64,000 bases of DNA from NCBI RefSeq assembly GCF_030867145.1, contig NC_134418.1, positions 59,371,682 through 59,435,681 of the forward strand, written 5' to 3'. This DNA comes from Opisthocomus hoazin. Taxonomy: Eukaryota > Chordata > Aves > Opisthocomiformes > Opisthocomidae. The notes below the pieces were generated by a model that saw nothing but the letters and a program-made list of their open reading frames with translations, was not told the DNA's origin and searched no databases. This document shows, one piece after another, positions 1 through 13,300 of this stretch. The number at the start of each line of letters is the position of its first letter. The first letter of the stretch is position 1. Made by a program: the position numbers and the translations under genes.

Positions 1-3000
1 GAGGTTGAGCGCCAGAGTGGCTGAATGCAAGTGGAAAAACACCGAGCTTTACCGTACGTACCGATGCTCCCCGTATTTTAGCAGCTGCTGAAAGCTGAGA
101 TTGGGTGGGCATCAAACCACGGCGCATGGTCAGCACACCACCTGTGTCATCGCACCACGTTGTTCACCATCCCAAAGACTGCCAAGACCACCATGGTCAG
201 CGTCAATGGAGGGTACAAACCATGTGGCTGCTCTTTGCGTGCTGCCAACTTGTGCCGTCCCCCTCCCTGCCATGCTGGAACATCAGCTCGATGCCCTGCC
301 GCCCCGGGGGCTTCCTCCCGCTCCCACCCATGGTGGTCAGCCACAGCCACCACCATCTCAGGACACTCCGCAGCTCTTATCTTCCTGGTTGTTTTTTTAA
401 TGTTTTGTTTTAATTGGGGTTTTTCTTGGTTGAGTGGCTAGGGTTGTTTTGCAAAACTCCTTCCTCTTCCACCTGAGGCTCCTTGTCCTTGCTAAGCTTG
501 AGGGATGCTGCAGGACATAATCTGAGCTCCTTACACCTCGGTGAGGCAGACCACCTCCAGCCTGCCGGCTCGTGCAGCTGACTCTGGCCTTGCCTTATCT
601 GGTTGATTGGTTACCATGGAGGGAAAAAGCCCAGTCTTTGTGCTCCCTTGACAGAAGTTTTGCCCAGCTTTTAACTGCAGTAATAGCACGCTTTTTAGCC
701 CCCACACTCCCACTACGTATCAGCGCTGGAGTGGCGCAGAAGTCAGCTCGGCCTGAACTGTTATTTCAGGATCACGCCTAACAAGTTCCCCAAGTTGTTT
801 ATAGCCCTCATTTTGCTACTGGAAAGTTAATCATTGGCTTAGAACTGTGCAAATATGTTAAGGGGCAGAATCACAAGATCATAGGAAGAACTCTAATGTG
901 TTGCCTAGAATGTCCCTCTTGTTTGCCTCTGCAGATTGCGGCTCTAAATACCTTGGGGTGAAATGTGTCTGAGCATTTCAACACCTAGCAAATATTAACT
1001 ACCTCAGAGCAGGCTTGAATAAGCAGGCTTGGGAGGTGCCTTTGTGCCACAGCCTGCAAAGTTAGGAACCTGAAGTCTGTGGAAATAGTCACTCTGAAAT
1101 GCTGCCCTTTGTTTCTGTAATTTTGTGAAAGACAAGCACTGCACAGGGTAACACCACAAAAGCAGTTGCAACACCCAAGGACCTTCCAGTGCCCGACAAA
1201 CATGATTTCACTAAGCTTTTTGATGCCCTTGCAAGGCAATTATGGCATTGTTACCCCTTCCTGCTTTTACAAATGCAGGAATTAGGGATTCTGAGAGAGT
1301 AACGCAGAGCCAACTAACTTGCAACGTCCATCAGTTCTGTGCAGATACTTTCATCACTGCCCAGCACTTCTGACCTGTGGTGTGGAGGAGCCCACCTGTG
1401 TCCTCTAGCTAAGGAAGCTAAACATGCTGCTTGCTGAGCTGTTTGTAAAAAGAGAGGAGGAAAAAAAAAAAGAGTCTGTGTTCAGTAACACTGAACATTT
1501 TTCTTTCCAAAATCTACTTTACCTGCTCAGAAGCGTTGACTGCCCATCAGGAGCAAACACAGTAACCCTGCCACGAGGAAGCTGGACAGGTAGGATTACT
1601 TATATGTATGCTCTTTCTTATTTGCTTTAGGTCCTTCCCTAGCACTCTTTACTGTCCTTCCCAGGGGACTAGTGAATAGTGGGCTGGATGGACTTCATCA
1701 ATTTGTACTTATTTTAGTGATGTGTTTGGTCAAAGGAAATATAAAAACAAATCCGCAAAGATTTGAAACATCCTTCTTGGTGGACCAAGGGGACTAGGCC
1801 TGTGGATCATACCTGATAATGTACTTGTCCTGCAGTAAAAAGCAAAGTCTCTTGGCACCCTCTTTTTGTCCAAGTGATGTTTTTCAAAGCAGGAATGATA
1901 CGCAGCTCATTAAATCTGCATATGGCAAAGACAGAGAAAAAGAAAATTCTGGTGGTTGTGCAAAAAGAACAAGTGGAGAGCGTGGAACTGCTACATGCCT
2001 GTTGGTAATTTATCTGTGAGACTGAGGGGGTGTTGGTGGTTTTGAGAGAATATAATCTGGCCACCCATAGAGAACAAACTCGAACCCTGGTGGGCGGGCA
2101 TATTTGCCTCACAGCAATGCAGCTGTGCTCTTTAAGGAGCAGCATCCCGTAGGAATATAGCCCACAAAGTGAAACAGGCTGGCCGCCTTCTTTCCTTGGA
2201 TTTGAACTGCTTGAATAAGTGGGGGGAGGGGGTGGGAATGAGGAAAGAAAGTGTACCAGGGACAGGGTGTTGCACACCGCTACTCAACGTCTGGAGCCAC
2301 GGGTCAGCGTATGTCTCAAACTGCAGTGGTGGTGCTCCTGCCCACAGCATCCCTGCGTCACCACTGGAGCCCCTGTTTTGTAGTCACATCCCTGCCCGTG
2401 ACTCCCCTCAGTACGTGTCCGCTGAGAGGTTTGTCAGTGAAACAGCACAGCCTCGGTGGCCTCGCCAGCTCTCCCTCCCTCAAGCAACCAGTTTTCTGTC
2501 TGCAGCAACATGGAGGTAAGAGTGGTTTTAGTATGTTTGTATTTCAGCTTGCTTGCTTTAGTGATTTAGTAGAAATTGCACTGGTTTCTAGCAAACCCGA
2601 ATGCTTACAACATTAATGAGGCAAGAGAAGAGCACTATACTTAAATGCCAGGGAGCAACCTGTGCTTCTGCCGTTTCTGGTTGTATTTTACTGTATTAGA
2701 AAAGCTCCAGTTGAGGTACAAACTTCTCCATGCTGTACAAGTTTTAAGACCCTAATAAAAATAAGATAGAATACGATGGCCAAGAACTCGACACTTAGAC
2801 AAACTGAAACCAGGCATATACTCACAAAAGTGTAATTATCTCCTCTGTACTGCTGTGCTCCTGTCTCTCTGGTGAGTCACATAAGGTGGCATGAGAGCAA
2901 TTGTCTTATTCTCTTGATGGATTTCATGGCAGCCTCCCCAGACAGGACTTCAAAGAAACAATTGATGGGAAACTTATCCCTGAGAAGGCTTTATTTGCTG

Positions 3001-3780
3001 CTGAGCACCAGGCACTGGTCACTGCTCGAAGTCGACAGTGCCCCTCCCAGTGCATGAGGACATGGTTAGGTGCAGGCGCATGGGCCATTGCCTGTGTCCC
3101 CAGCCAGACGGAGGAGAGCCAGCTGCAATTCAGAAGGGGCAGGTTAACTTGGCTCCCAGACCTATAAAGCACCTGATTTGTTGGCCAGCTGTTATTCAGG
3201 ACCATGACTAGTTTCCTTATGTGGTCTGAGGGTTTGGAGGTAGCCCTTGTGCTTTAGTGCTCGGTATACCCCTGCAACAATTTCCCCTGGAGAACTTCAG
3301 TGTCTTTCTGCCACATACCTTCGATTGTTCGAGCACTGATGAAGGCAGATGTCTACAGTCATATCCGTCTGTGCAAAACACTGGTAAACACTGGTAACAT
3401 TAAGTACCTCCTGGTTTATTCCTGTTGATAGCAGCCCAGTCCTCCTAGGGACCGGTGTGACCAACGCTGCACAACATACCCTTTCCATAGGGTATGTTCA
3501 TATTCCACGAATAATTATGTAGAGGGAGCTTTTTTCTTAGACCTATACGGTATATCCATAAATGCCTTCCCTCACTACTAGGATCAGTACAAAGTCACAG
3601 TCATGACTCTGGAAGCCATTTCTCTGACTGAGACGTGTCAAAATCTACAAGCAGTACTAATGCACGGCAGCCTCTCGTAAGATGTCTGTAAGAAGTAGGC
3701 AGCTGAGATGGGACAGCCCTGGGAGTGAACCAGCCAAGAGGGTACGCCAGCATGGGAAAATATCTCCTGGTTCATAGCTT
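1..3780. other. Unique non-coding sequence
   Basis: I see no domain-bearing ORF, RNA gene or recognisable mobile element here. A strong isolated donor (GAG|GTAAGAG) sits at 2516, and GTTACCATGG at 610-619 resembles half an RFX X-box. The G-rich run at 2220-2236 is low complexity. Confidence 0.6.
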
Positions 3781-3800
3781 TATCTCATGTTTTTTTCCAG

Positions 3801-3873
3801 CTGCTGCAGTGTTGGCTGAAGAGGCTGCTGTCCCTCATGTGCCATGACTGCCACCTCCGACACAAAGGAGCAG
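3801..3873 (+). other. Exon-like segment flanked by acceptor and donor consensus
   Basis: A pyrimidine stretch ending TTTTTTTCCAG (3790-3800) precedes 73 bases that end CAG|GTAGGT (donor at 3874). One frame is open throughout for 24 codons plus one base and reads LLQCWLKRLLSLMCHDCHLR then HKGA. No domain is recognisable. A second consensus donor (AAG|GTAAGT) lies 245 bases downstream at 4119. It could be an exon of an unannotated long non-coding RNA or a chance pairing of splice-like sites. Confidence 0.22.
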
Positions 3874-4947
3874 GTAGGTCCTCTTGAACCTCTTTCCATG
3901 CAAAGAAGCAGAAGCAGCAACTGCTGCTGGGCTGAGTGATCAGCTGATGGTAACTGAAAGATCCTGAGAGGCTGCTGCTCTGGGAGGGCCGCAGTCCATG
4001 GCAGGGGTCAGCGTGGAACACAGCTGCTGTGGGAGATCCCAAGCTATGTGGATGCACCAGATAAGCTCTGGTGTCTGTGAGACAGTGGATTTCAGGTGAA
4101 AAATGCACCAGGCCCAAGGTAAGTCTTTATATTCTGCTTCAGTGTTGGCAAAAAGACTCTTGGATCAAGAAGGGCTTGAGTCTAAAGAAACTTGTTCTTG
4201 GCAAACCATAGCCACTTTTTAATGATGTTCTTCTCGCCTTGACTTCCTAGAGATTTTTGTCTTTTATTTTATGGTAGGGTGTCAATATTACTGTGCAGGT
4301 GGTTCACCTACCTCTGAATTTAATTTGTTCTCATCTTATAATTGCATCCCAGAGGAAACACTGAGCAAACTATAGACAAACACAAAATTATAGTTGCTCT
4401 TCCAGGTCTGCCGTGCAGTCTGGTGAAACGGGACTCTGTGGGTGCTCAGTCATCCCTAGAGCCCAAACTGTCCCTCCTCTCTGATCGCAGATCCAAGCCC
4501 TTCTGCTTGAAGCCACCTGACTATTTCTGGCACATGGAACAAGCCCGAGGGGAGGCAGGTGCTTTAGATTGAGACTAGGTAGTTACACTATGCAGATAAA
4601 AGAGCTGCTCAAGTGCTGCCAGATGTTTCCTGCGGACTTTTTACTAACATCTGACCTGCTGCCTGGATTCATCCAGGAGGAGGTGTTTTCAAATGCCAGT
4701 GGTGGTTGCCGATTTAGGCCTCCTTGGATTTATATGCTGAGCAGAGACATTCAGCTCTTCTAGCAGATCTATGCCCAGGTGTCCTTCCGAAGTAGAGAAC
4801 CATTAATTGCTTAACAAGGGAGGGCTTAATTGTTGTGTTGTCACAGCTGCAGCTGACTATTGAAGGCTGTAGGCAAATGGTCCCATGGTACTTTTTGCCC
4901 CCAAGATGGTTTCCACGGTCTATGCAGATTGCTACAGCACAGAAATC

Positions 4948-4961
4948 TTTGCCATGGCAAG
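4948..4961. promoter_or_regulatory. RFX X-box-like palindrome
   Basis: TTTGCCATGGCAAG contains the perfect 12-bp palindrome TTGCCATGGCAA (4949-4960). This is the core of the palindromic X-box GTTGCCATGGCAAC that RFX factors bind as dimers. Only the outermost G and C differ. Binding is inferred. Confidence 0.4.
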
Positions 4962-5267
4962 AAAAAAAAAATAAAAATAAATCCCTTGAAAGTAACAGTG
5001 GGACAGAAGGGGAGTGAATGTTCCTTCGAGTTTGCTGGATTTGCTTTGGCGAGATCTGATTAGCCAGCCAGAACGTAGGTGAGCCACAAGGGAACGAGCT
5101 GCACAGGCACCCGCCAAGTCTGTGTGCTGCAGGCTGAAGGACACATCTTTCATCTTTCTTGGTTATTTTTTAGCCTCGTTGTTTAAAGATATGATGCTTC
5201 TAGTAATGAGCTTTGGGGGCCTCTGTGCATTGGAGGCTGTGCTTTCTTGTGGAGGCACCACTTTTGC

Positions 5268-5521
5268 CTGGGGGGGACGAGACTACAGCAGCATACGTGC
5301 ACAGGGCTTGCTGCTCGGCCCTGCCGCCGCAGCCCCGGCCGTCCCCTGGCCGCACAGTAACCTGCAAGTGCTGCTTTTGGCGTGTTTTCCTTTCCCCGCT
5401 GCTGCGACAGCAAAGCCATAACAAGCGGTGCATTTCTGAAGCTTTCATGTTGGCCTAATGGCTCCTTAATCCTCAGCAGGCGGGGAGCAGGGGGTGCGGG
5501 TAATGCGCTGACATTACACGA
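5268..5521. promoter_or_regulatory. Local CpG cluster
   Basis: I count sixteen CpG dinucleotides in about 254 bases, many within GCCGCCGCAGCCCCGGCC near 5322-5340, whereas surrounding sequence is nearly CpG-free. No coding exon is evident. It may be an unmethylated enhancer or an alternative promoter; no TATA box or strong initiator is visible. Confidence 0.4.
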
Positions 5522-5680
5522 GCAGCAGACAGCTCTGTCCTCAATACCTCAAGGTACTCTAAATTAATGCTGATAAAGCTGGCAGCCTATGCTAATCCTC
5601 AACTAAATGCATAGAAACTGATTAATAAAACAAAGCTTCAAGCTCTAGCAGCTCCTGTATTCAGGTCACTGACCCTATTT
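5522..5680. promoter_or_regulatory. TAAT-rich candidate enhancer block
   Basis: Right after the CpG cluster come several homeodomain-type cores: AAATTAATGC, CTGATTAATAAA and ATGCTAAT at 5589-5596 (a POU-octamer-like variant), followed by AACAAAG (SOX-like). The density suggests a developmental regulatory element. Conservation was not tested. Confidence 0.25.
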
Positions 5681-7260
5681 CAAGGAACAGGCTTTTGTTC
5701 TCATACGTGGTTCCTGTTCCCGGGGTGGGGAGTCAGAAATGACAACCAGGGCCATGCACTGGTCTCTGGCATCGCATGGCTTCTCCCAAGCTCTTCTTTC
5801 CTGGACAGAAAAAATTTGCCATTACATACTCTTGTTACTAAATCTTGCATTGAAGTCCTATTAAATGTTTCCTGATGTTTTGTACTAATGTTCTCATTAT
5901 TTAGTAGTGACAAAAGAATATATTTTGTTTCCAAGAGAGCAAAAGCCTTATTTTCTAACCGTGTTTATCTCACTTGGGAGTTTATTTTAAATGCAGTGCT
6001 ATTAAGACTGCATAAATTTAAGCCAGGAGTGGTTTATGACATGCTTAAAATGTATCTCTAATTTGTTTATACTGGTGAATTGGGCAGGAGGTAAAATGCG
6101 TATTACTTCTGGACACCATCCGAGGGCTTAGCTATATCTATTTCAGCTGAAGTTAATCAAATATTTCAGTCTAAGAACCAGAGACCTCTACCCTAAGGAA
6201 CTGCCCTCAATGGGAGGGCAATGGGACTCGGTCCATTAATGCGTTCAGTGTGTCTTGCTGCTGCCATAGTGGTCTTTCACCCAAAGAACAGCCAGGAAAT
6301 AACGAATAGCTGCAGGCTTGCCGTAGCGCAAGGCCAGCACGGTCGGCACATACCCTTTAGAAATGACCCACATGGCTGACTGCTTTGTTGTGATTAAGCC
6401 GCAAAGAATTTGGAGATCCCTCCAATCTCAGCGCTGGGGTTTGCCTTTATCCTTTGAAGAGGCTGTTGTTATTATCACGCTCTTTGCCAGGACAAATTTG
6501 GTCAGAAGATTGTGGGCTGCTTTCTCATCCCAAACAATTCAAGTTTGTAACCCATCAATGTGGGCTCCCTCCATCCACTCCCTGGCTCTTGCCGGTGCAT
6601 GTCTCCCTTGGGGTCAACTGGAGCTTGCAAGCAGACGTGGCACGGAGGACTCTCCAAGGATTAAATCCATAAATATGCAGGCCAGAGCTCATATCAACTG
6701 AAGGCTGAGTCTGCCTTTGTGAGCTGTTGTCTCAGCAAAGGTGCCCTACCTTCTCGAAGTGTTTGAAGGCGTGCATCATTCCTGAGCTGCTCAAGCATGG
6801 GAATTCAGAGTCATTTTCTTCAGCCTTCACAGGGAACTGTAAGCTGCAATTTGGATTCTGTGCAAAGCCCTCTGGGCGCAAAGCCTTGCGTGAACGGCTA
6901 AAGCTCACTCCTGCTGCAGACCGAAGGGTATATTTGCAAGCAACAAAGGCACAGAAAGCATTCGTCTCCCATGCAGTTTATGGACGCCACTTGGCATCCC
7001 AGGCTCTGATTTCCAAGTGCATTCTTGCTTCAGTGCAAAATCTGTGACAGAAAGTTGGATTTCACTGAAGTATGAGGTGTTCAAAACACTCATTGCTTCT
7101 GTCTCACTTGAAAAACAGCTCCCTCTCAGCCCCAAGTTATATTAATATCCTTCCCCTGTCACTTCCCCCAAGTTCAGCTACAATAGGAATGAAATTCAGT
7201 GGAAGTTTCAGGTACCAGATCATCTTTGTCAAGAGACGGCAATAAATCATTATGGAGCAA
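5681..7260. other. Unique non-coding sequence
   Basis: I see no gene, RNA gene or recognisable repeat. The longest frames (about 112 codons) start at incidental ATGs and show no domain or splice context. Confidence 0.55.
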
Positions 7261-7338
7261 GTTATATTCAATCAGCATTTTTCAGAAACTCATAGGCTGG
7301 TTATATTTAATCAGCATTTTTCAGAAACTCATAGGCTG
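7261..7338 (+). repeat. 39-bp tandem duplication (two units)
   Basis: Units 7261-7299 and 7300-7338 both start GTTATATT and end CATAGGCTG. They differ at a single base (C at 7269, T at 7308). The near identity indicates a recent local duplication. It directly abuts a C tract at 7347-7361. Confidence 0.95.
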
Positions 7339-7346
7339 GTTCTCCG

Positions 7347-7361
7347 CCCCCCCACCCCCCC
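7347..7361 (+). repeat. C7-A-C7 homopolymer tract
   Basis: CCCCCCCACCCCCCC begins eight bases after the 39-bp duplication. The minus strand has two G7 runs, which could adopt non-B structures and promote slippage. Confidence 0.85.
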
Positions 7362-10300
7362 AAAGTAAAATTAATTTCATTTCAAAACTAGATGAACCTT
7401 CTGTGTTTGCTTGGTCTAGTTTTGACAGGGCAGCCTGAGCTGAAGAAAGGCTGTGCTGGTCCTGACCTCAAAGAAAGGAAATTGATTGGCCCAAGGGGTC
7501 TGTGCAAGGGATGCATCTCCATCTGACGCTCTCCCTGAGTGCTGGAGACTTCACAGTGTGCTGCTGTTCTTGGGCACCGGCGCGCAGCCCTTCAAGGAAG
7601 CTGTGGTGCATCGCATGCTGCTCCATCAGAAGTAAAATCTAAATTAAGGTGGAGGAGGTGGTGGATTTCCAGCCAAGGAGAGGAACAGAAAGACTTGCAT
7701 CTAAGAGGAACGTAACCACCAGGGTTCTGTAGAAGGATTGTAGGACTTGCTAGACACTTCTTTTTTAAACCTACAAAATCTGAAAAGCAAATTAATGGGC
7801 TCCTTGAGTCATTCTGTGAAACCTGTAGCAAGCTGTGAAATTTTACTCAACGGCTAAACTTCTGTGTAAGCTGTTTCGGCTATTTTTCCCCCATAGAGAG
7901 GGAAAAAGAGAGAGTGAGAAGGGACTAGCCCCGGTTCCTCTGCCAGTTCCTTGCACCCTGTCTGTCTCTACGTCCTTCTTCGCTTTCAGGAAATCAGGCT
8001 TATCTGAGGGTCGCTAAAAGATCCTTAGGTAGAGCTCCCTCAGCTGACAAGCTGCCCCTGTTTTGTGATTTCTTTCCTTTCCCTGGATCCTTCTTCCACT
8101 TTAAATTCACTGCAGGACCAAAGAAACCTCATGTTCTTCAGCAGCACTTTGCATAATTTTTGGGGGGGCTAGCACTGACAACAAGCCTGTAGTTTTCAAA
8201 ATGTCCCACAGGGCCTGGATGCTATTGCGTAGGGAATCTATGTTGCTCAGGCTCTGAAATATCCCAGCCCAAGACCTCCACTTTTTATTTATAGGAAATG
8301 AAAACTGGGGTGGGATTTTTGTTGGGGAGAGGGGGGTGGAATCTACTGAAGAGACAAAGTAACATCTTCTGTGCTGGGGACAAATTTCTCCTCTTGGATC
8401 AGCATGGCAGATTGCATCTCGGGTTGGGAGCAGCACAGACATGTGCGGAGCAGGGTGGGGACCCCTTTTGCATGCAGCGCATGTGTAACCCTACAGTGCT
8501 GGTGTCAGTGTAGCAAACCAGTAGTCACGCCCTTGAAGTTTAAGCTGAGTAAGAATTCAGCAAGTCTAGTGATTATTTGAAATGCTTGAACCAGCAAGTT
8601 TAATCCGGTATTTCAACCTCCAGACCCCCAAGTTCATGCATGGGATTTCTCGTATTCGTTATGTCCTGTAATGACTGAATGCAGCAAATAGGCAAAGCCC
8701 AGCCATTCTGCTGTGACAAGGTTACAGAAATCCAAGATGAAACAAGATCTGTTCCATGCTTTTATATAAGTAAAATTAAAATTTAGTTTAACAAAAAAAA
8801 AGAGCTGGAGAATGCCTCTGTTCTTTTTCCCTCTCTTGTTTGTCCCATTATAGTCATTATTCTGCTTTCCTACATGACATCCATAGGAGTCCAGCTCCTG
8901 TCCCAGTGGCATAACAAATCTTTCCTGGCATGACAGAGAAACATAGTATTGGAGGACTCTTTAAGCTAGATGGAACTGGTTCAGTTTTAAATAAGCTTGA
9001 GGAATAATGCTGTTCAGTTAACATAAACTTTTGTCCTTTGCTATCAATAGCTTTCTCCCTTTCTCATGTAGCATTATAGCATTTCCATGCTGCATGTAAG
9101 GCTTACCCTTACATGTGAAAAAAAATTCTTCTAGTAAAAAAATATATTTTATTCCACTTGTATCTTTCAATGTACTCTAATATGAAGTGTTAATGTCATG
9201 AACATTATATTCCGTGGAGTTCAAGCAGTCAGTAGAAAAAGCCACATAGGCATAAGTAATTGGGTCTGGAGCACTGACACAACCACGCTGCTCGCTGCTG
9301 AGAACCTTGAAGGTTAAAGGATGCTTTACCTGCAATGCTCACTGCTTCTGGAGGTCCCCTTGTGTCGCACAGGGGCTAGAAAGAAGTGTTTCCCTGTTTA
9401 GTTTAGCAAGAACATGCAGTTCAGAGCTACTGCTTTCCAGCTAAGGTTTTACTAGAACTTTGGCAAATTTCCATTCAGAATCTTCTGGCTGTCTGCCCCT
9501 CTCCCAGGGGCGGGGAAAAGAAACGTACCTATATTTCAGGCACCACCAACGTAGTATAACACCACTGACCACTGGTTTGCATCGCATTCGGACTGTGAAC
9601 AAGGGCAGCTAAAGCATGGCATCAAGCAGCTTTGTCTGCTGTCTTTCTTGCAAGAAGATTAATGTTTGCTAGGATGACATTTGGCGGGGGGAATACCTAC
9701 CTTTAGGCCCTGCATCTAAATCACTCAGACTTCGGCTTTAATCACTCTTCTAAGGGGCTGAGTGGGAAGTTAAAACAGCTGGAGCCACAGTTTCGGTGGT
9801 ATTCCTGAAGGTAATTAGTCTCTCAGCTGCAGGATTTTTTAAAGTGCCTAACTATATCTGGTGATAATTCAAAAATTTAGCCATGGTGTCCACTATGGAC
9901 AAGGGAAAACACATATTTTTTCCAAAAACGCAGCTGAGCCTTAAATCAGAACAACCAACGCAACATGTTTACTCTTGAGGGGGGAAAAAAAGCATAATTA
10001 TTGCAAGAAAATACTGTCTTGGCACCACTCTCTTCTGCTGGGAAACTCAGCACCTAAAAGGTCCCAGAGCCACTTTGTGCAGGCGAGAAGCTGCAATGCT
10101 GATGGGCTATGGCTTGTAGGGAAGCAAGTCTGAGAGAGAAGCCCTCAAATTACCCTGAATCTTGTGTTAAGATAAACAAAAGCAGCCTCAGATATTTCTA
10201 AAACGAAAGGATGGAAATATAGTTGTAGAGAAGGTGAGAGCTGGGGGAGATAAGGGCTATGAAATGCCTGTGTTTCAATCTTGTGAAGCACCATAGAATA

Positions 10301-13300
10301 TCGGAGCACTTCAGCGAAAATCAGGAGAGATGGATTTTGACACAAATGTGTCTTCTGAATCAGCTAGATGCATGTCTCCCTACAGACATTATTCATAGGT
10401 GAACTTTGAGAAGTGCTAGCCTCATCAAAATGAAAAACCAGATCACTTCTTCCCGTCGCCAGACAAGCTAAGCTCTGAGGGAAAATATATCATTAGGAGC
10501 AGCAATATGAACTTTGATGAGCATGTAGGACTGGATGGACCTCCAGAGATCAGCTATCGATTTTTTTCCTGAGAGTCAGTGTAGCTCTACAAGGAAAATG
10601 TAATTTTGTGTTGCTGAAATATAATAAATTTCTCATTTCTTCCTATTTCACACAGGCCCTAACTTTACCAGCCACTGTTGCAAAAATAATTCCAGTGTTC
10701 ATAACTGAGAATTTAAATGGAATATGAGGTGCTATAATCCATCAGCACACTTAGCTTTTTTTGCATACGGTACAGGAGGCTTATATGGAGTAGAGGCAGA
10801 ACCTCTCGTCTAACATCACCAGGATCTACTGTGCTGTTGTAAAGCCGAAATATCTCAACACAAACAAACTATGCAGTTCCTAGTGGTGTGAGGCAAAATT
10901 TTCATCTCGTTATTTTCTCTCCTCCAGTTTTCCAAATTGTTATTTTCTGAGGAGTTACCACCAAAATTAACCTACAACCACACTGGTCAAAATGCTGTTG
11001 CGCTGCTCGAGCGGTGCAGAGCGCTATGCTGGTGGTGTGAAAGAAGAGAAGGGGGGGAACTGGGGAGATGAAGATCAAATCGTTAGGAACACCATCTACA
11101 GCTACTCTGGCCTGAGGTGATTGCCACCTAGATGAAAGGAAAATGTGCTCTGTCTTCACCTTTCTGTATTATGTGATGTTGGCGAGATTTGTGTTTATCT
11201 GTTTGTCTGCACTTACAACGCTTTCTTTCATTTTTTTGATATTTCTGTGGAAAGACTATAATAGAAAGAAAATGAGGAAATATGGGATTATCTTTTGAAC
11301 TCAGGCCTCAGATCAACAAAGGAATATATTTGAAAATTATTTAGGTAGATTTTCAGTCTGCAAAATAACCTATTTGCCACAAAAACGCTGTTGCTCTGTA
11401 GCATTCCCTGAATACTTCAAGTCAAATCCCACAAAATCGTGCTCTGATGTGGTATATTGGAAGGTTTATAAGATTCACTTCTCTGATGCTCATATCCAGA
11501 GTGAGTAAGTAGCTAACCTTTAGACGAACAACACAGCTTCTTGGCTAGCTGTTGCCCATCAGGCACGCTCTGACCTCCAGCAAGGCTCTCCTGGCCCTCC
11601 TGGTGCACACCCTCCCAGTCAAGTCTGGACCTTAAGTCTGAAATTTAGGTAACTTCAGGCTCTTTTGCCAAACCTAAGGAAAAGGCACGTTAGTTGTCGG
11701 TACTGACGAACCTCTGTTTTTTCAAACCCATGTCTAGGAGCAATGCCCCATTGCCTCTGCCTCTGCTGATGTTCACAGTAAAAAAAGAAGAATATTTTTC
11801 TGTTGACATCAGCGAGGCAAGGAGTGGGTCCAGCTTCATTCACACCCACACAGGATACTTAATTAGAAACTATTTTCCTCTAAGAGCAGGCATTTGAATA
11901 TCTTGAGAAGTTGCAAAGAGCTTGAAGAGGGAGTTGCTGAGGGTTGGGGGTGTTTCAGGTAGGAGGAGGCAAATAACGATTCGAGAAAAAAAAAATTAGG
12001 GTCTCACATCAGGGTAGTTTTGTAATAATCCATAATAAAAGGCTGTTTGCATGTTCTTTGGATTTTTCTGAAGTATTTTCCATCCCTTTCAGCATAAACT
12101 TGACCATAATCTGCCTCAATCTATTTTCTAACCAGAGTGAACTTGGGCCAGGATTGCCCTGCATCAGGGAAGATACCGCAGCCATGAGGAACAACCGCCT
12201 TGCGCTGAAACTTACTTTCCTTTAGATGCCTTCTTCTAGCCTGCCATGGACCTGTTCCATCATGTGCTTTCAGGCCTGTTCCCAGGGATATAGTGATTTA
12301 TTCGTGTCATAAAGAGAAGGTTTGTGCTTGACTTAATTAGCAGAGTCTGTGTCTGTAGCCTGCTTACTGCTCGGCCGTTGGGATTTATGAAGGAGCTGTT
12401 AACCATTTGCCTTGTGTGTACTGTTAGATGAAATGACTGCAGATTACAGCCCATGTGTGACAGTTTAATGGCAGTGGTAAAATCCAGTTAAAGTCAGGGA
12501 TTTCATGAGAGCTGTCCTAATTCATGCCCTAGTGACGTGCTTGAAAGTTTGCATCTGTAAGTACCCTCACGGGTTGCACGATGTGCAAAACACAGAATTG
12601 GGGGCTGAAAGTCGATCTCTGACCACAGGAGGGTCCTACACATTAATAAAAACCCCCTCCTTATTGCAGCCAATCCCTCCATATGTGAAGGCTGCAACTG
12701 AGATGACCTCTGAGACCAAAGCCCTTTGAAAGATGCTACTAATTTTTTGAGAAGTGCAACCATGGTGTGAAGTGTGTCTGAGGCTGCTCCTCTCCTCTGG
12801 GATGTACAAAGGAGAAATTGCCTTTGGCCTTGAGAAGAAACCATACATCCCACTGTATCCGTCGGGGCTGGTGGAGCACGGGAGGGATCGGGAGTGCTGA
12901 CCAAGTGCAAGTGCCACTCTGTTAAAGGTGCGAGAGGGACTTGCTGGGAGTTAATGACAATTTCAAGCCTTCTTACTAGACTCTTCAAAGCAGATAAGGA
13001 CAGGCAGGTAGGCATGCATAACTGTCCCACAGAGACAAGCTGGACGGATAGCTGTTTCTGAAACCTAGTGATAGGCATCGCAGGAGGAGCTGGTTTCCTG
13101 GTGAACTTGAGCTGCCCAGAGATGCTGTCTGCTGGCAGCGGTGGGGAGGTAAAGAGTGGTGGTAATGAGAAGAGTGAGATGTGCAGTGACTCCCTGAAGC
13201 ACTCCAGTGCCCACCGCTTTGCTAGATCCTGGTGCTGTTCTTCCTTCTGCTGCTTAATTCATTCTAATTACTCAATAGCTGACTAAAATTGAGTAAAGCT

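Noticed and set aside
1675..1700. GGGCTGGATGGACTTCAT as another CR1 3' fragment
   Set aside because: Match too short, with no tail octamers and no neighbouring CR1 similarity.
2220..2236. G-rich tract as a G-quadruplex
   Set aside because: Only three separated G-runs; a four-run quadruplex would need splitting the G6 run with no loop.
12503..13078. 191-codon minus-strand open frame
   Set aside because: No domain, low-complexity-free but random composition, and overlapping frames on both strands; no promoter or splice evidence.
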